A DNA stretch of 32,100 nt from Bacteroidota bacterium. Its GTDB lineage: Bacteria; Bacteroidota; Bacteroidia; Chitinophagales; Saprospiraceae. Under the pieces are notes generated by a model. That model ran no database searches, was not told the origin of the DNA, and was given only the letters and a program-made list of their open reading frames with translations. Shown here piece after piece: positions 1 to 9,027 of this stretch (within the stretch, counting starts at the first letter, position 1; the number at the start of each line of letters is the position of its first letter). The stretch lies in NCBI GenBank assembly GCA_963169325.1, contig CAUJEY010000111.1:1-32100 (forward strand), written 5' to 3'. Made by a program: the position numbers and the translations under genes.

Positions 1-101
1 CTTGATCCCGTATAGATATTTTTGTTTAATGGTTGTTTAAACCCGTTTCCAATTTTGTGTTTGCCAACTCATGTACAAAAAAAGCAGGGCGAAATCAAGC
101 C

Positions 102-135
102 CCCCTCCCCTTCGGGGGAGGGGATGGGGGAGGGG
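102..135. other. GC-rich stem-loop plus G-quadruplex-type motif
   Basis: Positions 102-110 (CCCCTCCCC) pair perfectly with 115-123 around a TTCG tetraloop (111-114). The right arm belongs to four closely spaced G-runs (114-118, 120-123, 126-130, 132-135) separated by 1-2 bases, a classic G-quadruplex pattern on the plus strand. It lies 7 bp beyond the stop of the minus-strand MFS gene, so it may help end or stabilise that transcript. On the minus strand the nearest T-run is about 15 nt past the stem, so it is not a textbook intrinsic terminator. Confidence 0.55.
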
Positions 136-141
136 TCGAAA

Positions 142-1362
142 CTATTTTACCAACCTTTTAAAGAAAAACAACGCTACCAACATAATTCCGATCGGCAATA
201 ACGAAAAATAAAACGCATTCTGCCCGCCGAAATGTTCGAAAATATTACCCGTGATGATAGACCCCGTGGTACCCCCCAGCGCCGAAAAAATGATGATCAG
301 GCCCGACATGAGGCCGTGTTGCTGCGTGGGCAGGGCGCTCAGAATCAGGGAGTTGATGGCCGGATAAATGGGGGCAAGCAACAACCCGATCAGTGGAAAT
401 ACGAAAGCGGCCAACGGCGCATCGCCCCAGCCGGTGACCACGCGGCCACCGGCGCCTTGCGCGAGCGGAACGGCGGTGATCACCACCACGGCGGCCAAAA
501 TCAGGCAGGTACTCAGCACGAGGTGCCAGTTTAGTTTTTTCAATAAAATGCCCGCCAAAAAACGCCCAACGGCCGTGGAACCCGCCAGAATACTTGCCAT
601 CTGAATACTCAGGGCAGCGGGCAGTTGCAGCACCTGCTGGTTGTAGGTGGGCAGCCAGCTCATGATACTTTGTTCGATCAGCACATAGAAAAAAGCGCAG
701 ATCACAAAGACGATCACCAGGGGCATAGCCATTAACCGGAACATTTTGCCAAAGTCGGCGGCCATGGAGGCGCCGGGCCCGGCTTTTATGGAACTTTCGT
801 CGAGCGGCGCGGTCAGTAGCAGCAAAAACGCCGCTAAGGAAATGCCGCCCAGCAGGTAATACACTTTCAGCCATTCGGAAGACTGCGGGTTGTTGTCGTC
901 GACAAAATAACTGAAGATAAAATACCCCATCAAAATACCCACCATAAAGAAGGATTCAATGAAGTTCATCAGGCTGATATGTTCTTTCTTATCGCGGGTC
1001 ACCAGACCGATAGTGCTATACACCGACATTTTGATGAGCGCAAAACTGGAACCGACCGCCGCGAACAACAATTTGGTCGTCCAGAAACTGGCTGTAAACG
1101 GCATAATAAAACAAGTGACCGAAACAATCCCCAAGGCGATCAGCATAGCGTTTTTGTATCCGATACGGGTGATGTACGACGACACCAAAAACGAAACAAG
1201 GGCGATACTGAGGTCTTTGTAGGCTTCCAGCACGGAGGCGCCGGATTGTGTGACGCCAAAGTTGTTCTGCACTTGTAAAATGACCGTGCCGACGCTGTTC
1301 AACAGAATCGCGAAAACAAAATAATTGAGGAACAGCGAAAGTTTGATTTGCCAGTTTTGCAT
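142..1362 (-). CDS. MFS transporter (sugar-permease-like)
   Basis: A 406-residue integral inner-membrane protein with about 12 hydrophobic segments in two halves, split by a more polar loop near residues 186-208. Length and layout fit the major facilitator superfamily. The segment YPAINSLILSAL followed by a Gly-rich helix (GLMSGLIIIFSALGG) recalls the FHS/fucose-permease branch, but the substrate cannot be read from the sequence. The start at 1362 (MQNWQIKLSL) is followed at once by the first membrane segment. A perfect TAnnTTTG element lies about 35 bp upstream on the same strand. The gene is alone, divergent from tamB across a 142-bp gap, and shows no functional link to it. The MFS assignment is secure; the subfamily is inference. 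Confidence 0.88.
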   Translation of the reverse strand: MQNWQIKLSLFLNYFVFAILLNSVGTVILQVQNNFGVTQSGASVLEAYKDLSIALVSFLVSSYITRIGYKNAMLIALGIVSVTCFIMPFTASFWTTKLLFAAVGSSFALIKMSVYSTIGLVTRDKKEHISLMNFIESFFMVGILMGYFIFSYFVDDNNPQSSEWLKVYYLLGGISLAAFLLLLTAPLDESSIKAGPGASMAADFGKMFRLMAMPLVIVFVICAFFYVLIEQSIMSWLPTYNQQVLQLPAALSIQMASILAGSTAVGRFLAGILLKKLNWHLVLSTCLILAAVVVITAVPLAQGAGGRVVTGWGDAPLAAFVFPLIGLLLAPIYPAINSLILSALPTQQHGLMSGLIIIFSALGGTTGSIITGNIFEHFGGQNAFYFSLLPIGIMLVALFFFKRLVK

Positions 1363-1396
1363 GAAAGGAGGTGTGTAGTGAAGTGAACAGGGTGGG

Positions 1397-1404
1397 CAAA
1401 TGTA
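1397..1404 (-). promoter_or_regulatory. Candidate -7 element for the MFS gene
   Basis: On the minus strand this reads TACATTTG, an exact match to the Bacteroidota TAnnTTTG -7 element, about 35 bp before the MFS start codon. No good TTG-type -33 partner is visible at the usual distance, so the call rests on one element and its position. Confidence 0.4.
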
Positions 1405-1504
1405 ATTTTCTTTGTATGTACCAGTTGTAAATACTTTAACTAAACAGCCGCTAAACCAAAACTTAATCCCCTCAAAAGTCTTTTATAATAAAGTTTGACA
1501 ATCA

Positions 1505-4500
1505 ATGAAGCGCGCGCGCAAGCTTGGAAAAATATTGCTTTGGGGGATATCGGGTTTGATGATGCTCTTTCTCTTGCTCCTGGTTGCGGTGCAACAACCC
1601 GCTGTACAAACCTGGCTCACCGGGCAGGCTGCGGATATACTTTCCAAAAAATTGCACACCACCGTATCCGTCGGCGGGGTAGATATCGATTTTTTTAAAA
1701 CGGCCGTGCTGGAGGATATTTACATCGCCGACCAACAAGGCGATACCCTCCTCTACGCCCGGCGACTGAGCGCCGACATAGGTGTATTCGATTTGTTCGG
1801 TTCTGAAATTTACTTTAATAATGCCGGTTTGAGCGATGCGGTCGTCCACCTGAGCCGGACGGCCACCGACTCTTTTTTCAATTACCAATTCCTGCTCGAC
1901 TCGTTGGCCGGCAAGGAACCGAAAGACACCACCGCGGCCGCCTGGACCTTCGGTATCGGCAATTTGACGCTGGAAAACATACGTTTTACCATGCGGGACG
2001 ACGGCGAGGGCCGTTATGATCTCCATACGCACATCGCCAACCTGAACGTGACGGCCGATGAACTCGATTTTGAAAATCAGAAAATTGCCCTGAATACCCT
2101 GGCCCTGAACGACTCGGAGATATCCTACCGGCAGTTGGAACAGCAGACGTCGATCGCGGCGCCGAACTCCACCTTACTGTTTCCAGGTTTTGGCTGGACC
2201 GTCTCCGCCGAAAAAATCAACCTGGAAAACAATCACCTGACCTACGCCGACGACAACGTCCCGCGCCTGAAAAACGCACTTGATTACAGCCACCTCGATC
2301 TCCGGGAATTACATTTTTCGACGGACCGGTTTTATTTCGCTGACGACGGGATTCGGACTAAAATCAACCGCGTGGCCTTTCACGACCAAAGCGGTTTTCA
2401 ACTGAACGAACTTTCCGGCGAAGTGGAGGTTTTGCCGCAAGGCGTTGAAATAAAAGATCTTGTGATGAAAACGCCGGGCAGCGCGGTGAAAAACGACACC
2501 CGGCTGATTTTTACCGAATTCAACGACCTGAAGGATATTTTAAACCGGGCAAGAGTAGAATCGGAGTTTACGGAAAGCCACTTGGCGGTGCGCGATTTGC
2601 TCTTGCTGGCGCCCACTTTGCGGAATATGGAGCAGTTGAACTTTCCGGAGGGAAATGTGCTGCAACTGAAAGGAAAACTGGTGCTGGAACACAACCGGCT
2701 GTTTATCGATAACCTCCTTTTTTCCGCGGACGAAACGACGCGACTGGAAGCCTCCGGCAGTATTGCAGATCTGACTGCCGAACCGCGTTACAACCTGCAA
2801 ATCAAAAGGTTGTCCACTGATTATACCAGCCTGAAATCGTACACCCGAAATATTAACCTGCCGCCCGCGCTGCAAAATTTTGGCCGTTTCACCTTGTCGG
2901 GCAAGGTGTTTGGGACGCTCGGCAATTTGGCGGCTACCGGCCTGGATGTAGCCACCGAAGCGGCAACCCATTTCTCCGGCGACTTGCGGGTAAAGGGTCT
3001 GCCCAACCTGGATAAGGCCGTTTTCGACCTTAAAGTCGATGATTTGGCGACCAGTTCGGATGACTTGCAAGGCTTTTCCGAAAAGCCCTTGCCGCCGCAA
3101 CTCGACAGCCTCGGGCTGGTGCAGTTCGCCGGAAATTTTAAAGGCACCATCCGGGATTTTGATATCGACGGAAAATTCCGAACGAGCGCCGGGGGCGGGG
3201 AAACCGACCTCGACCTGCAATTCAACGAAGACTACACTTTTGCCCGGTACCGAGGCACTTTGGCGATGGAAGATTTTGACCTCGGGAGGGTGCTCGGCGA
3301 TACCATGCAGATCGGCGTCGTGTCGTTGCGCACCGAGGTTAACGGCGAAGGCCTGGCCCTCGATGACCTGAACACAACCCTGGATGGGGTGGTGCAAAAA
3401 TTCGTTTTTCGCGACTACGAATACCGCAACCTGGAAGTGGACGGGCGTTTTGTAAAGCGGCTTTTTGATGGAAAAATAAGCATGCAGGATAAGAATCTCA
3501 CTTTTGACCTGCAAGGAAAAGTTAACCTCAACGACAGCCTGCCCGATCTGGACGTGCTGGTCAGCATTGATACCCTGAATTTAAAAAACCTCAAACTGAG
3601 TGATCAGAACATCGGTCTCAGCGGCGATATAGCAGCAAAATTTATTGGTAGAAATTTAGACAATCTCCGGGGCGAGGCGGTGTTGACCGACTTTGCGCTC
3701 AGCGGAGATAAGCACCGTTATTTCGACAAAAAAATCGTGTTGGAGGCACAGCAACTGGGCGGCGGCAACCGGATATTGATTTTTGACGCCAATTTTATGA
3801 CGGCATACATCGAGGGGAGGTATAATTTTGGCGATCTCCCTATGTTGGTCATGGGCTACATCAATGATTTTTTCCCGGTGGATGCACTGGCGCCCGATAC
3901 GATACAAGGGCTGCGCCCAAAGGTGGCCGACCAGCAGTTTAAATTCGATTTTCAGTTCACCAACCTGGGCCCGGTGGCGGGCATTTTTCTGCCCGAATTT
4001 ATTGCCGTAGACACCTCGGCTTACCTGAAGGGCCGTTTCAACAGCGCCGGAAAAGAACTGGAACTCAGCGGCGTTTTTCCGAACCTCCAATTTCAGGGCG
4101 CCCGGTTAGACAGCTTGCACCTCGACATAAACGGCGACGGGAAGATGGTCGCCTCATCTGTCAAACTGCTCAACTTCAATTATGGTGGCACTTTTTTTGC
4201 CCCCTTGCTCGATTTCAGCACCCGTATGGGCGCCGACTCCCTGCGTTTCGACCTGTCGATACTGGATGATTTGATGAAGCCGAACTTCAAGTGGGGCGGC
4301 CGCGCCTCCAAGCCCACGGAGCTTTATCAACTGGTATTCGACCGGGAATTGATGCTGAACCGGGAAATCTGGACGATCGATGAAAAAAACAAGACGGATT
4401 TCTCCCGCAGCGATTTGGTCATCAACGATTTGATTTTTACCAAAAATGAACAGACCATGGCCATTAAAACCACCGGTGCAGCGCCGGCGAATGACCTGGC

Positions 4501-6427
4501 GCCGGTGGAGGTACGGTTTACTAATTTTAGTTTGAAAGAAGTTTCCAACCTGCTGAACAACCCCGATCTGCGGCTGGCAGGCGCCATGAATGGGACCTTT
4601 ATGGTGCGGGAGCCCCTGAAAAACCTGTATTACAACGCAGACATTCAGGTAGATACGCTCAGCCTCAACGATCAGCTGGTGGGCAACCTGAAAATTGAAG
4701 CGGATCAGCCTGCCGGCAAACGTATCATTCAGGTTTTTACCGACCTGACCGGCGCCAATACGGCGAGCCTGCGCGGAACGTACGACCCGGGAACCAGAAC
4801 ATTCGATATCACGGCCAACCTGGAGCGGCTGATCCTGGCTATTGCCGATCCGTTTATGAATACGTTCATCCGCGAATCAGAAGGTCACGTCTCGGGCAAA
4901 TTTACCCTGCGCGGCACACCGGACCGGCCGGCGCTGAACGGCAATATCACCATGCACGACATCAGCACGGAGGTCGTGCTTGCGGGGGGGCGTTACCGGA
5001 CCGACGGGAGCACGATCAGATTTTCCGAAACAGAAATTGATCTGGGGCAAATGACGTTCTTCGATGCCGCCAACCGGAAGGCAGACCTGAGCGGCAAGAT
5101 ATCGCATTCGTATCTGGATAGTATTCAAATGAATATGCGGATGCGAACCGACGGGCTGCAAATACTCAACACCACCCGCGAAGACAACCAACTGTACTAC
5201 GGAAAACTGTTTGCCAAAGCGGATGTGCGCATCACCGGTACACCGGACCTGCCCCGGCTGGATATTGTGGCCACTACGCTCGACAGCTCGCTGCTGCACG
5301 TGGAACCGCTGACGGAACAACTGGCGGTGGTGCATGAGGACTATATCATTTTTTCAAATCCCAACCGGTACGAACCGGACAGCCTGACGCTGCTGGAAAA
5401 ACAAATCGGCACAGGTCGGGGCAATTTCGATCTCAACCTCGTGCTGGAGGTGACGCCGGAAGCGCGGCTGAATATCATCATCGACCCGCTGAAAGGCGAC
5501 GAATTGTTCTGCTCCGGCAGTGGCAACTTCACCGTCCGAATGAATCCGGCGGGGGAGATCAGTATCACCGGCGCCTACATCATCGAGGAGGGAAATTATT
5601 CCTTTAACTATGAGGGACTGGTAAAACGCGATTTTGCTATCCGCAAAGGGAGCAGCCTCTCTTTCGCCGGCGACCCCTACAACGCCCGGTTCGACGTCAC
5701 GGCCGTGTACAAAACCAGGGCTACGACTTACGAACTCATCAGCAACGAAACGACGCTGGACGAGGCGACTATGGGGGCGTCCAAACGTCGCACGGAGGTG
5801 GAGGTGGTGATGCACATCAGCGGCGGGCTGGCCGAGCCAGAAATTACCTTCGATATCAACCTGCCCTCCAACGAAGGCGGCCTGGTAGACAACCTCGCCG
5901 CCCGAAAACTGGCCGACTTGCGCGACGACCCGACGGAGTTGAACAAACAGGTGTTCGGGCTGCTGTTTTTCAACAGCTTCATCCAGGCGGAAATTGGGGG
6001 CGGATTGGCCGGCGTGGGCGAAAGTGCTGCCTTGAAAAGTGTGAGCAGCCTGATCACCAGTCAGCTCAACCGCCTGGCCGGGCAATTCATTAAAGGTTTT
6101 GACCTGACGCTTGGATTCGAATCGTACAAGGCTGCCGGGCAGGACGCAGCGACGGTTACGGAGATGAAACTCGGACTTTCAAAACAACTTTTTAATGAAC
6201 GATTGACCATCAAAGTTGGCGGAAACGTAAACCTTGAAAACACCCGGCAGTCTGCCCTGGATGCAGGCGCCTATTCTTCCTTTGCCGGAGATTTTGTGCT
6301 GGAATACAAATTAGACGAGCGAGGGGTTTACCTGCTCAAAGTTTTTCATAAAAGCGATTACAACATCTTGTTAGACGCGAATTTGAATAAAACGGGGGTG
6401 GGTATCATGTATAGAAAATCGTATTGA
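1505..6427 (+). CDS. tamB: TamB-like translocation and assembly module protein
   Basis: A 1640-residue protein with one N-terminal membrane anchor (residues about 8-27, after MKRARKLGK) and then a very long beta-rich, repeat-like body. The C-terminal part, roughly residues 1260-1640, has the TamB/DUF490 look, including GEISITGAYIIEEGNYSFNY and a following segment with GDPYNARFDVTAVYKT. In known systems TamB is inner-membrane anchored, spans the periplasm as a hydrophobic beta-groove, and works with a TamA-type Omp85 protein in outer-membrane protein assembly or lipid transport. The next gene on the same strand encodes such an Omp85 protein, which supports the call. Bacteroidota TamB proteins are often this long. 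The ATG at 1505 is used because the anchor begins directly after it. No frameshift is seen. Confidence 0.9.
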   Translation: MKRARKLGKILLWGISGLMMLFLLLLVAVQQPAVQTWLTGQAADILSKKLHTTVSVGGVDIDFFKTAVLEDIYIADQQGDTLLYARRLSADIGVFDLFGSEIYFNNAGLSDAVVHLSRTATDSFFNYQFLLDSLAGKEPKDTTAAAWTFGIGNLTLENIRFTMRDDGEGRYDLHTHIANLNVTADELDFENQKIALNTLALNDSEISYRQLEQQTSIAAPNSTLLFPGFGWTVSAEKINLENNHLTYADDNVPRLKNALDYSHLDLRELHFSTDRFYFADDGIRTKINRVAFHDQSGFQLNELSGEVEVLPQGVEIKDLVMKTPGSAVKNDTRLIFTEFNDLKDILNRARVESEFTESHLAVRDLLLLAPTLRNMEQLNFPEGNVLQLKGKLVLEHNRLFIDNLLFSADETTRLEASGSIADLTAEPRYNLQIKRLSTDYTSLKSYTRNINLPPALQNFGRFTLSGKVFGTLGNLAATGLDVATEAATHFSGDLRVKGLPNLDKAVFDLKVDDLATSSDDLQGFSEKPLPPQLDSLGLVQFAGNFKGTIRDFDIDGKFRTSAGGGETDLDLQFNEDYTFARYRGTLAMEDFDLGRVLGDTMQIGVVSLRTEVNGEGLALDDLNTTLDGVVQKFVFRDYEYRNLEVDGRFVKRLFDGKISMQDKNLTFDLQGKVNLNDSLPDLDVLVSIDTLNLKNLKLSDQNIGLSGDIAAKFIGRNLDNLRGEAVLTDFALSGDKHRYFDKKIVLEAQQLGGGNRILIFDANFMTAYIEGRYNFGDLPMLVMGYINDFFPVDALAPDTIQGLRPKVADQQFKFDFQFTNLGPVAGIFLPEFIAVDTSAYLKGRFNSAGKELELSGVFPNLQFQGARLDSLHLDINGDGKMVASSVKLLNFNYGGTFFAPLLDFSTRMGADSLRFDLSILDDLMKPNFKWGGRASKPTELYQLVFDRELMLNREIWTIDEKNKTDFSRSDLVINDLIFTKNEQTMAIKTTGAAPANDLAPVEVRFTNFSLKEVSNLLNNPDLRLAGAMNGTFMVREPLKNLYYNADIQVDTLSLNDQLVGNLKIEADQPAGKRIIQVFTDLTGANTASLRGTYDPGTRTFDITANLERLILAIADPFMNTFIRESEGHVSGKFTLRGTPDRPALNGNITMHDISTEVVLAGGRYRTDGSTIRFSETEIDLGQMTFFDAANRKADLSGKISHSYLDSIQMNMRMRTDGLQILNTTREDNQLYYGKLFAKADVRITGTPDLPRLDIVATTLDSSLLHVEPLTEQLAVVHEDYIIFSNPNRYEPDSLTLLEKQIGTGRGNFDLNLVLEVTPEARLNIIIDPLKGDELFCSGSGNFTVRMNPAGEISITGAYIIEEGNYSFNYEGLVKRDFAIRKGSSLSFAGDPYNARFDVTAVYKTRATTYELISNETTLDEATMGASKRRTEVEVVMHISGGLAEPEITFDINLPSNEGGLVDNLAARKLADLRDDPTELNKQVFGLLFFNSFIQAEIGGGLAGVGESAALKSVSSLITSQLNRLAGQFIKGFDLTLGFESYKAAGQDAATVTEMKLGLSKQLFNERLTIKVGGNVNLENTRQSALDAGAYSSFAGDFVLEYKLDERGVYLLKVFHKSDYNILLDANLNKTGVGIMYRKSY

Positions 6428-6497
6428 TTTGTATAGACGTTGGAGAAAAAACGGCATTCCGGAACCTTGTTTTCCGGTAACCTTCAAACTTATAAAT

Positions 6498-8801
6498 TTG
6501 AGACATTTATTCTATAAAATTTTTATTGCACTAACAATATTTCTATTTGGCGCTTGCTCCATGACAAAAAATCTGAAGGAGGGGCAACTGCTGCATGCCA
6601 AAACCAACTTCCGGTTTGCAAATCCGGAAAAAGTGACCAGGCCGGGAAGCCTGAAGCCTGCTCTCGCCCTTATTGCCAGACCTGTCCCGGCGCGGGGGCT
6701 GGAAAAATTGCAGGTGCGTATGTACCAATCCGTCAACAAAAAAGGAAAACAAAAAGGTGTGGCCTACTGGATTCAGCGCAAATTCGGCCGGCCGCCGGCC
6801 ATCTACAACGATCTTCTCGCAGAGCAGAGCCGCCTCGTGATGGAGAAATACTTGCAGGATATCGGCTACTTCGGATCAAGTATCCAGTTGGACACTGTAA
6901 AAAAAGATAAAAAAGTCACTGTCAATTACACCATTACCTCCAGCGGTCAGTATATCATCCGCGAAATTTACCGGCCCGCCGACACTCTGCCGCTCACGGT
7001 CATCCTGGCCAAGCGGGAAGGTGAAACCCTGCTCAAAAAGGGAAGACCCTACACGGCCACGCTGCTCAGCGGCGAACGCAGCCGACTGGCCGACATCGCC
7101 AATGAAAATGGGTATTATGAAGTGACCAAAGAGCATTTTTACTATTTCGTGGACACAACTGCCGGAGACCTGCAAACCGATATTTACCTGCGACTAAAAC
7201 AGTCGACCGATAGCAGTCTGTATCAGGTGTATCATCTGGGCGATTCCTGGGTTTTTCCGGACTATTCGCTGCAGCGCGACACGACGGGCTGGTTGGTCGA
7301 TACCGTTTATTTCGATAAACTCACTATCGTACAATCCAAAGAAGTATTGCGACCCAATGTATTGAGCCGCTTGATCTGGCAGGACGACAACGCCGTTTTT
7401 TCAAAAAAAGAACAATCCCAAACGATCAACCGCCTGCTGAACCTCGGGATTTACAAGTTTGCCGACATCCGTTTTGAAACCGAAATACGGCCCGACACAC
7501 ACTTCCTCCACCGGCGGATTTACCTCACCCCCGGCCAGATGCGCGACCTCGGGGCGGAGTTTCAACTCAACAGCCGTTCGGGCAATTTCCTCGGTACGGA
7601 GGTGTCGGGCAGTTTCGCACATAAAAACCTGTTTCATGGCGCCGAATTGTTCACGGTAAATGTGTCGACGGGTCTGGAAACAAACCTCGGCCCCAACGCC
7701 GGCCCGTTCGTTAACACCCTGGCGGTGGGGATTAGCGCCGGCCTGGGATTGCCGGGCATTTATGCACCGTTTATAAAAAACAGAAAAATAAGGGGCGAAA
7801 CCCTCCCCCGAACCACATTCACCATTGGCGATGACTATCAGAAACGCGAGGGTTTTTTTACGTTAAACTCCTTTAATTTATCGGCGGGCTATACCTGGAA
7901 GCAGGGCGGTTGGCAACAATCCTTCAGTCCCTTGTCCGTTAACCTGGTGAACACGCTGCAAACTTCAGCCAAGTTGGACAGCCTGCTGGACCAGAACCGC
8001 CGGCTGCGTACCAGTTTCGAAAATGTGCTCATTGTCGGGCTGAACTACAAAGCTTCACGCACCAACCAGTCGATCGCATATAAAGGTCGTTACTATTTCT
8101 GGCGGGTCGGCTTAGAATCGGCGGGCAATGTGCTCAACCTGGGCACCAGCCTTGGCGGCGGCGAACGCCCCCGTAAAGTGGTCGGCGTGCCGTTTTCGCA
8201 GTACCTCAAAGCGGACAGCGACATTCGGCAGTACTTCCCGCTGCGATTCGGCCTGTTGGCCGGGCGTTTCAGCCTGGGTGTCGGTTATCCTTACGGCAAC
8301 GCCGTGGTGTTGCCTTATATCAAACAATACTTCACTGGCGGCGCCAGTAGCATACGGGCATTTCGTATCCGCACCCTGGGGCCGGGTAGTTATGAGACGA
8401 AATTAGCCGACGACGGCAGCAACTTCGTGGACCAAACCGGCGACATGAAAATCGAAATGAACCTGGAGTACCGTTTTCCAATAATCAGTTACCTGAAGGG
8501 CGCTGTTTTCGCCGACGCCGGCAATGTGTGGCTCACCCGCGGCGATGCCGACGAGGACACGCCGGAGGCCGAGGGTTTGTTCCAATTCAATCAATTCTAT
8601 AAAGAGATTGCCGTTGGCACAGGCCTTGGCCTCCGGGTAGACTTCGGTGTCGCAGTCATCCGGCTCGACTGGGCTTTCCCGCTCCGGAAACCGGCGTTGG
8701 CGGAGGGATCGCGGTGGATTTTATCAGATATTTCTTTTTTAAACGGCCACTGGCGCCGGGATAATGTGGTGTGGAATATTGCGATTGGGTATCCGTTTTG
8801 A
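6498..8801 (+). CDS. tamL: TamL-like lipidated Omp85 (BamA/TamA family) protein
   Basis: An outer-membrane beta-barrel protein of the Omp85 family, with POTRA-like periplasmic sequence in the first 300 residues and a C-terminal barrel ending in a terminal Phe (WNIAIGYPF). The barrel holds GGASSIRAFR, matching the conserved VRGF-type loop-6 motif. The frame is open from a TTG at 6429, but I choose the in-frame TTG at 6498. It gives a compact lipoprotein signal (MRHLFYKIFIALTIFLFGAC) with lipobox FGAC and Cys at residue 20. The first ATG (6561) would discard the signal. A lipidated N-terminus plus an Omp85 barrel defines the Bacteroidota TamL group. The gene follows tamB with a 70-bp gap and probably forms one operon and one complex with it. 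The start codon is the least certain part. Confidence 0.85.
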   Translation: MRHLFYKIFIALTIFLFGACSMTKNLKEGQLLHAKTNFRFANPEKVTRPGSLKPALALIARPVPARGLEKLQVRMYQSVNKKGKQKGVAYWIQRKFGRPPAIYNDLLAEQSRLVMEKYLQDIGYFGSSIQLDTVKKDKKVTVNYTITSSGQYIIREIYRPADTLPLTVILAKREGETLLKKGRPYTATLLSGERSRLADIANENGYYEVTKEHFYYFVDTTAGDLQTDIYLRLKQSTDSSLYQVYHLGDSWVFPDYSLQRDTTGWLVDTVYFDKLTIVQSKEVLRPNVLSRLIWQDDNAVFSKKEQSQTINRLLNLGIYKFADIRFETEIRPDTHFLHRRIYLTPGQMRDLGAEFQLNSRSGNFLGTEVSGSFAHKNLFHGAELFTVNVSTGLETNLGPNAGPFVNTLAVGISAGLGLPGIYAPFIKNRKIRGETLPRTTFTIGDDYQKREGFFTLNSFNLSAGYTWKQGGWQQSFSPLSVNLVNTLQTSAKLDSLLDQNRRLRTSFENVLIVGLNYKASRTNQSIAYKGRYYFWRVGLESAGNVLNLGTSLGGGERPRKVVGVPFSQYLKADSDIRQYFPLRFGLLAGRFSLGVGYPYGNAVVLPYIKQYFTGGASSIRAFRIRTLGPGSYETKLADDGSNFVDQTGDMKIEMNLEYRFPIISYLKGAVFADAGNVWLTRGDADEDTPEAEGLFQFNQFYKEIAVGTGLGLRVDFGVAVIRLDWAFPLRKPALAEGSRWILSDISFLNGHWRRDNVVWNIAIGYPF

Positions 8802-9027
8802 GTGGGGGGATTTCGCAACCTGGGAGCACCTTCTCATCTCGTCAGGGGGGCGGACGGTTTCCGAGATAGCAAAATGCGAAGAAGACATCGCCCGATAGGA
8901 CTGTTTTTTTTCGTGTGAAAGCTACGGCACTCAACTTTTTATACTTACTTTTAGTCCGGCGTGCAGTGACAGCATAACTCCCTGTTGTTGTTGTGTGTTT
9001 TTCCCAATCAAAATATTTAAATACCAA
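8802..9027. other. Intergenic region without gene
   Basis: 226 bp between tamL and the first propeller gene. It contains a T-run near 8903-8910 and a weak TACTTTTA element at 8946-8953, one mismatch from the TAnnTTTG consensus. A six-base pairing (ATCTCG/CGAGAT) around 8835-8870 has a long loop. A 61-codon minus-strand frame here has low-complexity content and no recognisable features. I see no tRNA, attachment site or insertion-sequence end, although visible base composition changes here, from GC-richer tamB-tamL to AT-richer DNA. Confidence 0.4.

Noticed and set aside
245-874. 209-codon minus-strand frame overlapping the MFS gene
   Set aside because: Same strand, alternate frame, Arg-rich shadow sequence. 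The MFS frame has continuous membrane segments.
1365-1376. Perfect AGGAGG Shine-Dalgarno-like sequence on the plus strand
   Set aside because: No start codon or open frame follows it at a useful distance. It lies in the 5' region of the minus-strand MFS gene, where it reads CCTCCT.
5354-6085. 243-codon minus-strand frame inside tamB, and similar antisense frames at 2540-3514 and 4877-5335
   Set aside because: The content is typical of shadow frames (Gln/Arg/Gly/Val rich, no domain), lying opposite clear TamB coding sequence.
6429-6497. Longer TamL start at TTG 6429
   Set aside because: It would place 23 polar, basic and Pro-rich residues before the lipoprotein signal, two bases after the tamB stop. 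TTG 6498 gives a standard signal.
8842-9027. 61-codon minus-strand frame upstream of the propeller gene
   Set aside because: No signal, domain or plausible start context. It overlaps the likely promoter and leader of the plus-strand gene.
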